Part shown: positions 16,882 to 24,840 of the stretch, piece by piece
How the letters are laid out: each line of letters starts with the position of its first letter
Position numbering within the stretch: position 1 is the stretch's first letter
Assembly: GCA_002422795.1 (NCBI GenBank)
Contig: DITJ01000108.1
Span: forward strand, 34,761-70,248
Reading direction: 5' to 3'
Origin: Alphaproteobacteria bacterium UBA6187
GTDB lineage: Bacteria; Pseudomonadota; Alphaproteobacteria; Rickettsiales; UBA6187
Length of the DNA: 35,488 nt
Program-made: the position numbers and the translations under genes
The notes under the pieces: model-generated
What the model was told of the DNA's origin: nothing
What the model saw: only the letters and a program-made list of their open reading frames with translations
Databases searched by the model: none

Positions 16882-17892
16882 CTATCTATAATAAGAGCTA
16901 TACCACTCTACAAATTTTGGCAAGCCTTCTTCGATAGAAGTTTGAGGAGAAAAGCCAAAATCACGCTTTGCATCTTCAATATCGGCATAAGTTTCCTTAA
17001 CATCACCCGGATGCATCGGCTGGAAATCTATAATCGCCTTTTTTCCAATCGCATTTTCCAGTGTATTGATAAAATACATCAGATTTTCAGATTTATTATT
17101 GCCAAGATTGTAAATTTTGTAAGGGCGTTGGTAGTTGGTAGTTGGTGGTTGGTCGTTTTCTTTACTATCAACGACAAACGATAAACCATCAACGATCTTA
17201 ATGATCCCATCCACAATATCATCAATATATGTGAAATCGCGCTTCATATCGCCATTATTAAATACTGTAATCGGCTTATTTTCTAGTATGGCTTTTGTGA
17301 ATAGGAAAGTTGCCATATCCGGCCTACCCCATGGGCCATATACCGTAAAGAAACGTAATCCCACAGAAGGAATTTTGAAAAGATGGCTATAACTATGGGT
17401 TAATAATTCGTCGGACTTTTTAGTAGCAGCATAAAGTGAAAGCGGGGTATCAACATTATCAGAAACTGAAAACGGCAATTTTGTATTACCACCATAAACC
17501 GAGCTGGAGCTTGCATAAACAAATTTTTCAAGATTTGGCAGGTTACGGCACACTTCCAAAATAACCATATGCCCAACCAGGTTACTGGCTACGTAAGCAA
17601 ATGGATTTTCCAGTGAATAGCGCACCCCTGGCTGCGCAGCCAGATGCACAACATATTTTATTTCAGGATGGCTCTTTGCAATTCCGGATATATCATTTTT
17701 ATCTGCTATATCAGAAGGATAGAATAAGAAATTCTTATGCTTATTTAATATATCAAGGCGGGATGATTTGAGTGACACATCATAATAATCATTTAAGTTA
17801 TCAATTCCGATAACTTTCTCCCCGCGAAGAAGCAGTGTTTGCGCTACGTGAAAACCAATAAACCCTGCGGCTCCGGTAATAAGAATAGTCAA
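16882..17892 (-). CDS. NAD-dependent nucleotide-sugar epimerase, UDP-glucuronate 4-epimerase-like
   Basis: This 336-residue extended short-chain dehydrogenase starts at TTG 17892, with AGGA 6 bases upstream on the coding strand. It has GAAGFIG (7-13) for NAD binding, DNLNDYYD (31-38), YASSSSVYGG with the catalytic Ser, and Y154-xxx-K158 (YAATK). HLAAQPGVRYSLENP and PWGRPDMA are typical of UDP-glucuronate or UDP-galacturonate 4-epimerases (CapI/LpsL group), so the product probably supplies uronic acid for LPS or capsule. A heptamer repeat array (17128-17155) encodes part of a surface loop, DQPPTTNYQRP. The sugar specificity is inference. It lies between glmM (25 bases) and ubiA. Confidence 0.88.
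   Translation of the reverse strand: MTILITGAAGFIGFHVAQTLLLRGEKVIGIDNLNDYYDVSLKSSRLDILNKHKNFLFYPSDIADKNDISGIAKSHPEIKYVVHLAAQPGVRYSLENPFAYVASNLVGHMVILEVCRNLPNLEKFVYASSSSVYGGNTKLPFSVSDNVDTPLSLYAATKKSDELLTHSYSHLFKIPSVGLRFFTVYGPWGRPDMATFLFTKAILENKPITVFNNGDMKRDFTYIDDIVDGIIKIVDGLSFVVDSKENDQPPTTNYQRPYKIYNLGNNKSENLMYFINTLENAIGKKAIIDFQPMHPGDVKETYADIEDAKRDFGFSPQTSIEEGLPKFVEWYSSYYR
17128..17155 (+). repeat. Heptamer array (GTTGGTN) x4 inside the epimerase gene
   Basis: There are four units of GTTGGTA, GTTGGTA, GTTGGTG and GTTGGTC. The array is 28 bases, so gain or loss of one unit shifts the epimerase frame. It is read on the opposite strand as a Q/P/T/N-rich loop. Confidence 0.85.
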
Positions 17893-17917
17893 TGTAAATC
17901 CTAGTTAATTTGTGATT

Positions 17918-19261
17918 CTATACGGCAAATTTTTCAACAACTTTTGCAATATCTCCCGCCAGTATATCTATCTGGTTCTGGTTTTCGCCTTCAATCATTA
18001 TGCGAAGGAGAGGCTCAGTGCCGGATTTACGGATAAGCACCCTGCCCTGCAAGCCCAATTCTTTTTCGGCTTTTACAATAGCCTTTTGAACACCAGCATC
18101 TTCAAGGGGGTTTTTACCTGTGAAACGGACATTTTTCAGGATTTGTGGGAATGGCTGGAAAATATTGCATATTTCACTTACAGGCTTTTTCTGTTCAATT
18201 AAAACAGCAAGTATCTGCAGCGCCGCAACGATTCCGTCCCCGGTGGTTACATAATCACGCATTATGATATGCCCGCTTTGTTCACCGCCTACATTATAGC
18301 CATTTTCACGCATGAATTTGGAAACATAACGGTCACCTACAGCCGTGCGTTTTAAATGCAGGCCGATTGACTCGAGATATTTTTCCAGCGCCATATTCGA
18401 CATGCTGGTTGCAACAACGCCGCCGCCTTGCAACGTACCAAGCTCCTTCTGGTGGCGGGCGATTACCGCAAGCAGTTTATCACCATCAATTATTTTACCA
18501 TTTTCATCACAGATTATTAGCCTATCTGCATCGCCATCAAGCGCAATACCAATATGCGCACCATGCTTTATTACTTCCGCGCACATGGCCTCAGGTGAGG
18601 TAGACCCGCATTTATCATTTATATTAAAACCGGTAGGGTTTACGCCTATGGTAATCACTTCCGCGCCCAGTTCCCATAAAATAGTAGGCCCTAGCTTATA
18701 TGCAGCACCGTTAGCGCAATCTAGCACCACCTTAATCCCTGCAAGGCTTTTGCGCCTTGGGAAAGTATGTTTTACAAATTCAATATATCTGCCCGCGGCA
18801 TCATCCAGGCGCTTAGCGCGGCCTAATTTATCAGGGCTTGTAAGGGTGGTAGTAATTTCACCGGCAATGCGCTTTTCAATTTCCATTTCCACTTCATCGG
18901 AAAGCTTCAGGCCGATGTGGTCAAATAATTTAATGCCGTTATCATAATAAGGATTATGGGATGCGGAAATCATAACTCCTAAATCAGCGCGAAGCGAGCG
19001 CGTAAGCATCGCAACTGCCGGGGTAGGCATTGGTCCAACCAGAATTACATCCATGCCAACAGCCACGAACCCGGCCGTTAATGCCGGTTCCACCATATAG
19101 CCAGATAGCCTGGTATCTTTACCAATCACCACTTTATGGCGATGGTCACCTTTCAAAAAATGCGCACCTGCTGCCATGCCTACTTTAAGGGCAATTTCTG
19201 CTGTCATAGGCTCGGTATTAGCCGTGCCGCGAATTCCGTCTGTTCCGAATAATTTACGCAT
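17918..19261 (-). CDS. glmM: Phosphoglucosamine mutase
   Basis: GlmM converts glucosamine-6-phosphate to glucosamine-1-phosphate on the path to UDP-GlcNAc, peptidoglycan and LPS. The 447 residues have normal length. MRKLFGTDGIRG is the family start. ISASHNP carries the phosphorylated Ser101. The DGDADR metal-binding loop is near residue 240, and GGEQSGHII and RKSGTEPLLRIMIEG are in the C-terminal half. The start codon directly abuts an array of octamer repeats, and no Shine-Dalgarno sequence is visible in front of it. It is followed by the epimerase gene, so both feed cell-envelope sugar synthesis. Confidence 0.97.
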   Translation of the reverse strand: MRKLFGTDGIRGTANTEPMTAEIALKVGMAAGAHFLKGDHRHKVVIGKDTRLSGYMVEPALTAGFVAVGMDVILVGPMPTPAVAMLTRSLRADLGVMISASHNPYYDNGIKLFDHIGLKLSDEVEMEIEKRIAGEITTTLTSPDKLGRAKRLDDAAGRYIEFVKHTFPRRKSLAGIKVVLDCANGAAYKLGPTILWELGAEVITIGVNPTGFNINDKCGSTSPEAMCAEVIKHGAHIGIALDGDADRLIICDENGKIIDGDKLLAVIARHQKELGTLQGGGVVATSMSNMALEKYLESIGLHLKRTAVGDRYVSKFMRENGYNVGGEQSGHIIMRDYVTTGDGIVAALQILAVLIEQKKPVSEICNIFQPFPQILKNVRFTGKNPLEDAGVQKAIVKAEKELGLQGRVLIRKSGTEPLLRIMIEGENQNQIDILAGDIAKVVEKFAV

Positions 19262-19323
19262 AAGAATGTAAGAATGTAAGAGTGTAAGAGTGTAAGAATG
19301 TAAGAGTGTAAGAGTGTAAGAAA
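19262..19323 (+). repeat. Octamer array (GTAAGARK) x~7 against the glmM start codon
   Basis: Units GTAAGAAT and GTAAGAGT repeat about seven times with period 8. The first base of the array is the base next to the glmM ATG, so on the coding strand the whole glmM leader is made of TTACACTC/TTACATTC repeats. A related array lies at 19722-19800 on the other side of the intervening gene. Confidence 0.9.
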
Positions 19324-19329
19324 TTCATT

Positions 19330-19704
19330 TTAAACAGTCTCCAATTTTTTGGTTAATGAGCTTCGTAAGAAATATATAATTCTTCCTACCTCATCAGTTT
19401 TAGCAATTAAATTTTGCACTCCTGTAGCATTTATTAACTTTAGCCTTTCAGAAATAATAAAATGTGTTTCAAGCTCTTTAAGTGACCCCATTGCGATATT
19501 TAAGAACCTGATGAATTCTTTTGTGGAACTTCTTGAGCTACCTTCAGCTATATTTGCTGGCACTGATATAGCTGCACGACGTATTTGCGAGGTAAGTATA
19601 TAAGCTTCTTCTCTTGGAAAGGATTTAGTAACATCATAAACCATTTCTACAATATCAACAGATTTTTGCCATGCTATCAAATCTCTGTAGTTCTGGATTT
19701 TCAT
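19330..19704 (-). CDS. Four-helix-bundle protein of the 23S rRNA intervening-sequence (S23) type
   Basis: This 124-residue protein starts MKIQNYRDLIAWQKSVDIVE and has LTSQIRRAAISVPANIAEGS, then FIRFLNIAMGSLKELETHFI, all signatures of the four-helix-bundle/IVP family (TIGR02436 type). Founding members are encoded in insertions within 23S rRNA genes, but many copies, like this one, are free-standing; structures are pentamers and the function is unknown. GGAGGT lies just upstream of its ATG on the minus strand, the strongest ribosome site in the region. It sits between gltA and glmM and is flanked on both sides by the same octamer repeats, which suggests insertion as a unit. Confidence 0.88.
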   Translation of the reverse strand: MKIQNYRDLIAWQKSVDIVEMVYDVTKSFPREEAYILTSQIRRAAISVPANIAEGSSRSSTKEFIRFLNIAMGSLKELETHFIISERLKLINATGVQNLIAKTDEVGRIIYFLRSSLTKKLETV

Positions 19705-19721
19705 AAATTACCTCCGTAAAG

Positions 19722-19800
19722 TAGAGTGTAAGTAATAAGAGTGTTAGAATGTAAGTAAGGATTCTTACTTACACTCTTACATTCTTACATTCTCACACTC
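19722..19800. repeat. Octamer array with hairpin at the gltA 3' end
   Basis: Degenerate GTAAGARK/ACACTCTT units on both strands form an inverted repeat: GAATGTAAGTAAG (19748-19760) against CTTACTTACACTC (from 19764). The array runs into the gltA stop codon (TGA at 19793-19795), so the last residues ERV of citrate synthase come from repeat sequence. The hairpin may end gltA transcription. Confidence 0.75.
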
Positions 19801-21091
19801 TCTCTTCCAGTTTCACATACCCCCTAAGCTGGCTACCAGTATAAATTTGCCTTGGCCTGCCGATTTTACTTCTTGGGTCTTCAATCATTTCCTTCCACTG
19901 AGCTACCCAGCCCACCATTCTTGCAACGGCGAATAATACCGTAAACATTGAAGATGGTATGCCGATTGCTTTATAAATTAAGCCTGAGTAGAAATCCACA
20001 TTCGGATATAATTTACGTTCAATGAAATATTCATCGCTAAGTGCAATCCTTTCCAGTTCCAGCGCAATTGCCAGCAATGGATCATTTGATTGCCCCAGTT
20101 CTTTTAAAACGCTATCGCAGGCTTTTTTAAGCACTGCTGCACGCGGATCATAATTCTTATAAACCCTGTGACCAAAGCCCATAAGGCGCATTGCATCTTT
20201 CTTATCCTTAACTTTTTCGATAAAGGCAGGAACATTCTTAACATCGCCAATTTCTTTCAGCATATTAATAACAGCTTCATTCGCACCGCCATGTGCAGGC
20301 CCCCAAAGGGAAGCTATACCAGCACTCATGCACGCAAACGGGTTTGCCCCTGTTGAACCAGTAAGGCGCACGGTCGAAGTTGACGCATTTTGCTCGTGGT
20401 CTGCATGCAGGATGAAAATAACATCCATAGCCTTGGCAATTACCGGGTTTACAACATATGGCTCGCTCGGCACTGCAAACATCATATGCAGGAAATTTGT
20501 GGTGTAATCAAGATCGTTACGCGGATATACAAATGGATGCCCAACTGAATATTTATGCGCCATTGCAGCAAGAGTTGGGGTTTTTGCAATCATACGGAAT
20601 GCAGCAAGTTCACGTTGGCGCTCATCCCTTATATCCAGTGAATCGTGATAAAACGCTGAAAGGGAAGAAAAAGCCCCGGCCATAACCGCCATTGGGTGGG
20701 AAAGGCGTGGAAAACCTCGATAAAGGAATTGCAACTGCTCATGAACAAGTGTGTGCTTCTTTACCCTACCTGTAAACTCCTCATACTCATTTTTATTAGG
20801 AAGTTCTCCATTTAAAAGCAAGTAGCATACTTCCATGAAATTACTTTTTTCTGCAAGCTCGGCAATATCATAACCACGATAGCGCAAAATCCCCTGTTCA
20901 CCGTCAATATAGGTTATTTTTGAATCGCATGAAGCGGTGGACATAAACCCCTGGTCGTAGGTAAACGCGCCTGACTGCTGATAAAGGGCGGATATATCAA
21001 TAACATCTGGCCCCTCAGTTCCTTCTAGTAACGGAAATTGTATTTCCTTGCTAATTCCATCTATTTTTAAAGTGGCGGATTTATTTGACAT
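19793..21091 (-). CDS. gltA: Citrate synthase
   Basis: GltA condenses acetyl-CoA with oxaloacetate, the entry step of the citric acid cycle. This 432-residue type II (hexameric, Gram-negative) enzyme has TYIDGEQGILRYRGYDI, the substrate-binding HADHEQNASTSTVRLTGS, WGPAHGGANEAV and GFGHRVYKNYDPRA with catalytic His and Asp. Length is normal. ATG 21091 is preceded by a GGA-containing leader. The last codons lie in octamer repeat DNA, so the C-terminus may have been altered slightly. It is the first gene of the minus-strand series gltA, IVP-type gene, glmM, epimerase, ubiA. Confidence 0.97.
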   Translation of the reverse strand: MSNKSATLKIDGISKEIQFPLLEGTEGPDVIDISALYQQSGAFTYDQGFMSTASCDSKITYIDGEQGILRYRGYDIAELAEKSNFMEVCYLLLNGELPNKNEYEEFTGRVKKHTLVHEQLQFLYRGFPRLSHPMAVMAGAFSSLSAFYHDSLDIRDERQRELAAFRMIAKTPTLAAMAHKYSVGHPFVYPRNDLDYTTNFLHMMFAVPSEPYVVNPVIAKAMDVIFILHADHEQNASTSTVRLTGSTGANPFACMSAGIASLWGPAHGGANEAVINMLKEIGDVKNVPAFIEKVKDKKDAMRLMGFGHRVYKNYDPRAAVLKKACDSVLKELGQSNDPLLAIALELERIALSDEYFIERKLYPNVDFYSGLIYKAIGIPSSMFTVLFAVARMVGWVAQWKEMIEDPRSKIGRPRQIYTGSQLRGYVKLEERV

Positions 21092-21417
21092 TGTTTTTCC
21101 AAATATATGGGTTCGAATATGGCTATAGGGCTTTGGTTAATATAATATATACTACACCCCCTATACCTATTCCCAGAAACCTACAATCATAAGTTAGTAT
21201 TTTCCAGATTTTTTTTGCTATTTCCTAAAATTATATAGATATATGTTCCATTCCCGCAAACCTAAAAATGACAATTCTTGACCGTTGCAATATTTAATAT
21301 AAGCCCTTATAAATTAGTGGTATATAAAATTACTATATGTAAATTGGGTAGTTGCCAGTTACTAGTTGCTAGGCTACATCCACTCTTGTATAGTAAGTAA
21401 CTGGTAAATAAGAAAAG

Positions 21418-21537
21418 AACGTCATTGCGATGAGTCGAACGAAGTGAGTACGAAGAAGTAATCCAGTGTTAACAGCAAAGATAAAAATGGATCGCCACCT
21501 CACACTCACAAAGAGTTCGGCTTGTCGCGATGACGTT
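21418..21537. repeat. Palindromic element, ~120 bp (gltA-glycosyltransferase gap)
   Basis: AACGTCATTGCGATGAG (21418-21434) and TCGCGATGACGTT (to 21537) form imperfect arms; GAACGAAGTGAGTACGAAG and a run of repeat-like sequence fill the middle. Elements with GTCATTGCGA...AAGCAATCC arms are widespread palindromic repeats in several bacterial groups; that identity is from memory. The rest of the 21092-21625 gap holds AT-rich sequence and scattered TAGTTACTGG-like repeat remnants, with no gene seen. Confidence 0.65.
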
Positions 21538-21625
21538 GCACCTTAAGTAACCAATTACAAAAGTAGACGTTACCTAGGTACTATTAAAGAAAACTGGTAA
21601 CTCTTAATTAAAAAGTATTTTTGAT

Positions 21626-22447
21626 ATGAGCAAAACTAATCCCACCATATCTGTTTTAATGAGTGTATATAATGGGCAACCATACTTACAAGAAGCTATT
21701 GAGAGCATATTAACCCAAACTTATACTGATTTTGAATTTATAATAATTGACGATTGCTCGGATGATGGCTCAAGCGGGATAATTGAAGAATATGCAAAAA
21801 AAGATTCGCGGATAAAGTTAATCACAAATAAAACACGGCTTGGGCTTGGCAGTAATTTAAGGCACGGCGTGGAAATTTCACAAGGCACATGGATTGCCAG
21901 GATGGATGCAGATGATATATCAATGCCACAGCGCTTTGAAAAACAGTTAAATTATGTAATGCAGAATCCTGAAATAGACATCCTTGGCAGTTTCGCTTTT
22001 GATATAAATGAACATGGTGATACTATCGGGATGAGGCGCTGCCCTACAGCGCATGAAATTATTAAGAAATTCATCTGGACTTGTCCTATAATTCACCCAA
22101 CAGCTTTTATGAGAAAAGAAAGCCTTATACTTGCGGGATCATACGGCACTGAAAAACGCAAGCAGGATTATGCTTTATGGTTCAGGTGCGTAAAAGCAGG
22201 ATTATATTTTTCTAATTTACCGGAACCACTCATTAAATACCGCTTTACCAAGGATTATTTCAAACGAAATAATTTCCTCGCCTTTATGCGGCAAATAAAA
22301 ATAGGCTGGATAGGTTGCTGGCAGGTACGAGCAGAACCAATTGCATATATAGGTGTTACAGTACCGCTAACAAAAGCATTATTTCCAGATTCCCTCCATA
22401 TGGCCATATCTATTTTTCTTAAAAAGTTTGATCCGAGGAAGAAATGA
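21626..22447 (+). CDS. Family 2 glycosyltransferase
   Basis: This 273-residue GT-A fold enzyme transfers a sugar from a nucleotide donor during surface polysaccharide synthesis; the specific linkage is not readable. Family marks are ISVLMSVYNGQPYLQEAIES at the N-terminus, DDCSDDGS (42-49) for the nucleotide, and RMDADD (92-97) as the metal-binding DxD. HPTAFMRKESL and KQDYALWFR follow, the latter like the acceptor-side ED motif. No membrane helix is clear; it probably works at the inner face of the membrane. It overlaps the next glycosyltransferase by 4 bases (ATGA), so the two form an operon. Confidence 0.9.
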   Translation: MSKTNPTISVLMSVYNGQPYLQEAIESILTQTYTDFEFIIIDDCSDDGSSGIIEEYAKKDSRIKLITNKTRLGLGSNLRHGVEISQGTWIARMDADDISMPQRFEKQLNYVMQNPEIDILGSFAFDINEHGDTIGMRRCPTAHEIIKKFIWTCPIIHPTAFMRKESLILAGSYGTEKRKQDYALWFRCVKAGLYFSNLPEPLIKYRFTKDYFKRNNFLAFMRQIKIGWIGCWQVRAEPIAYIGVTVPLTKALFPDSLHMAISIFLKKFDPRKK

Positions 22448-23589
22448 TTAAGACGCAACCAAACCGCATAGACATGCTGATACATGAACTTAATTATAGC
22501 GGCATATCAAATGCAGCTACAACGCTTGTAAACGCGATTGCAGAAAGGGGAATGCCTATCCGCCTTATTGTTGTTGGTGAAGAAGCTCCCATGCCCTTCC
22601 CTATTAATAAAAATATAGAAATAAAATTTTTTGGGATAAAAAGAGGTAATAATTTTTTCAATAAGGTTTTATATCTTGTACGGGTATATTTTATCTTATC
22701 CGTTTATCTTGCTAAGGAAAGAAGCCACAATCTTTTCGTATGGGGAAAAGAATTTACAGCCCTTGCCGTGATATTCAGGATGTCGTTACCACTAAAATTT
22801 AAATTGGTAGGGGTGAATGTAACAAATATATCTTCACATCTTAACAATAAGCATCCAATTATAAGGATGACATTGAATCGTATTTATAAATCTTTATTGC
22901 CCAACCCTGAGCATATAATTGCGCAATCTGGCGCTATGGTAGAAGAATTAATTAATATATATAATATTCCATTAGATAAAATAACTGTAATCCCACCGCC
23001 TCTACAATCTAAGTTCTTTAATATTCACCAGGAAAAAACCAAAACTGGCAAAATATTATTTATAGGAAAATTAACCGATTCGAAAGATCCTCTAGCTGCT
23101 TTAGAAATTTTTAAGAAGATTTGTGATTTAAGGAAGAACAGTACGAAGGCAGAAAAAATCGAGCCAACTTTAATATTTATCGGTGAAGGTGAACTTGAAT
23201 ATACTTTAAGGGAAAAAATAGCGGAACTGGAATTAGAAAAGCAGGTTTCCCTTATAGGCAAGCAGAATGATATTTTGCCATTCTTACGTGATGCCGATGC
23301 ACTTATAATGACTTCAAAATATGAAGGCTTCTGCATGGTGCTGGCAGAAAGCATAGCCTGCGGAGTACCAGTTATATCATTTGATTGCCCAACCGGCCCT
23401 TCTGAAATTATTATAGATGGGGTAAATGGCTATCTAATACCACCAAAGGATATTAATTTATTTGCACAAAAATTAGATTTGCTTCTCACAAAAAATTTGA
23501 ACCAGCAAAGAATTTCCCAAACTGCTAATAAATTTCATCATGATGTTGTAATAAAGGATTATATAGAAATTATAAAAAAATATTTCTAA
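22444..23589 (+). CDS. Family 4 glycosyltransferase
   Basis: This 381-residue GT-B fold enzyme has an N-terminal acceptor domain starting DMLIHELNYSGISNAATTLV. The C-terminal donor domain has KILFIGKLTDSKDPLAALEI, then IFIGEGELEY and EGFCMVLAE, the E-x7-E motif (Glu294 and Glu302), followed by SIACGVPVISFDCPTGPSEI. It is similar to Gal/GalNAc-type LPS glycosyltransferases in layout, but the specificity is inference. It is translationally coupled to the upstream GT2 gene. With the epimerase and GlmM on the other side of the gap, the region suggests LPS or capsule assembly. Confidence 0.9.
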   Translation: MIKTQPNRIDMLIHELNYSGISNAATTLVNAIAERGMPIRLIVVGEEAPMPFPINKNIEIKFFGIKRGNNFFNKVLYLVRVYFILSVYLAKERSHNLFVWGKEFTALAVIFRMSLPLKFKLVGVNVTNISSHLNNKHPIIRMTLNRIYKSLLPNPEHIIAQSGAMVEELINIYNIPLDKITVIPPPLQSKFFNIHQEKTKTGKILFIGKLTDSKDPLAALEIFKKICDLRKNSTKAEKIEPTLIFIGEGELEYTLREKIAELELEKQVSLIGKQNDILPFLRDADALIMTSKYEGFCMVLAESIACGVPVISFDCPTGPSEIIIDGVNGYLIPPKDINLFAQKLDLLLTKNLNQQRISQTANKFHHDVVIKDYIEIIKKYF

Positions 23590-23593
23590 TCAT

Positions 23594-23622
23594 TCTGATT
23601 CAAACTGCCGATTAGAATCAGA
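23594..23622 (+). terminator. Hairpin after the glycosyltransferase pair
   Basis: TCTGATTC (23594-23601) pairs exactly with GAATCAGA (23615-23622) over a 13-base loop, 5 bases beyond the stop codon. No U-tract follows, so termination is only possible. Confidence 0.4.
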
Positions 23623-23704
23623 AAGAGTATATAATTATTATCTTTTCTGGTACAAGAGCTAAGCAGCAAGACCGCATCCTAATTAAACAAAAAGAAAACA
23701 AACG

Positions 23705-24727
23705 ATGAGCATACTAGACTACATTAAAAAACTCACCTCTAACCAGAACCTATCTGCGGAAGAATCCGAAAGTATTTTCAAAACCATAATGAATGGTGAT
23801 GCAACGCCTGCTCAAATTGCAGCGATTTTAGTAAGCCTTAAAATGAAGGGCGAATCAAACCAAGAAATTGCAGGTGCTGCAAAAGTGCTACGCGATAAAT
23901 CCGAAAAACTACAAGCACCTGAAAACGCCATGGATACATGTGGAACAGGCGGGGATGGGCTGGGAACTTATAATATTTCTACCGCAGTTGCTTTTGTCCT
24001 TGCCGGAGGCGGAATTCCGATTGTAAAACACGGCAACAAAGGTGTATCTTCGCGCTCTGGCTCATCCGATGTTCTGCGTGAACTTGGCGTTAATATTGAC
24101 GCTTCCAAAGAAACCATGGAAAAAGCACTACAAGATGCCCAAATATGCTTCATGATGGCACCAAAATACCATAATGCCATGCGGCATGTGGCGCAAGTGC
24201 GGCAGGAACTGGGGATAAGAACAATATTTAATATACTAGGCCCACTTGCAAACCCTGCTGGCGCAAAATACCAGTTACTTGGCGTTTATTCCAAAGATTT
24301 AGTTTCTAAAATGGCAAATGTTTTATCGCAACTTGGCTCTAAAAGAGCATGGGTGGTGCATGGTGAGGATGGGCTGGATGAAATCACCACCACAGGAATC
24401 ACCCATGTTGCCGAGCTAAAAGATGGAGAAGTTTCCAATTTCACAATTAACCCTGAAGATTATGGAATCAAGCTTGTCTCATCTCAGGATTTAAAAGGAG
24501 GCGATGCACGCGAAAACGCCTATGAATTAAAGGAAATACTACTGAATCGCGGCAAAAAACCTTATCTTGATATAGTGCTATTAAATAGCGCTGCTGCATT
24601 TGTAATACATGGCAAAGCTAAGGATTTACATGAAGGTTTAATTTTAGCAAAGCAATCTATTAATAGCTTGAAAGCTAATGTAGCGTTAGATAGCTTGGTA
24701 AGGATAAGTAATAATATTTATAGCTAA
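23705..24727 (+). CDS. trpD: Anthranilate phosphoribosyltransferase
   Basis: TrpD joins anthranilate and PRPP, the second step of tryptophan synthesis. This 340-residue protein has DTCGTGGDG (77-85) for PRPP binding, KHGNKGVSSRSGSSDVLREL, FNILGPLANPA and GLDEITTTG, all standard. Length is normal. The ATG has only a weak A-rich leader. No other trp gene is near, so it stands alone after the glycosyltransferases. Its presence implies tryptophan synthesis from chorismate or from anthranilate. Confidence 0.96.
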   Translation: MSILDYIKKLTSNQNLSAEESESIFKTIMNGDATPAQIAAILVSLKMKGESNQEIAGAAKVLRDKSEKLQAPENAMDTCGTGGDGLGTYNISTAVAFVLAGGGIPIVKHGNKGVSSRSGSSDVLRELGVNIDASKETMEKALQDAQICFMMAPKYHNAMRHVAQVRQELGIRTIFNILGPLANPAGAKYQLLGVYSKDLVSKMANVLSQLGSKRAWVVHGEDGLDEITTTGITHVAELKDGEVSNFTINPEDYGIKLVSSQDLKGGDARENAYELKEILLNRGKKPYLDIVLLNSAAAFVIHGKAKDLHEGLILAKQSINSLKANVALDSLVRISNNIYS

Positions 24728-24795
24728 GTCCCATAACACCCCTTCTTAAACTAAGAATTAAGCTCTTGTGATTTTGTATTAAGACATATAAATAT

Positions 24796-24813
24796 AGCGT
24801 CCGGGATGACGCT
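24796..24813. repeat. Small hairpin in the trpD-RND gap
   Basis: AGCGTC and GACGCT pair around CGGGAT. The GGGATGACG text resembles ends of larger palindromic elements in this window (for example CAGGATGACGA at 28225), so it may be a remnant. Confidence 0.35.
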
Positions 24814-24840
24814 TGAAGCAATAACATACGGAACCAAAAA

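Noticed and set aside
18345..18947. 200-codon plus-strand ORF opposite glmM
   Set aside because: It is a shadow of the conserved glmM frame, which contains the full catalytic motifs.
21100..21130. tRNA-like GGGTTCGAATATGG
   Set aside because: No acceptor or anticodon stems can be built around it.
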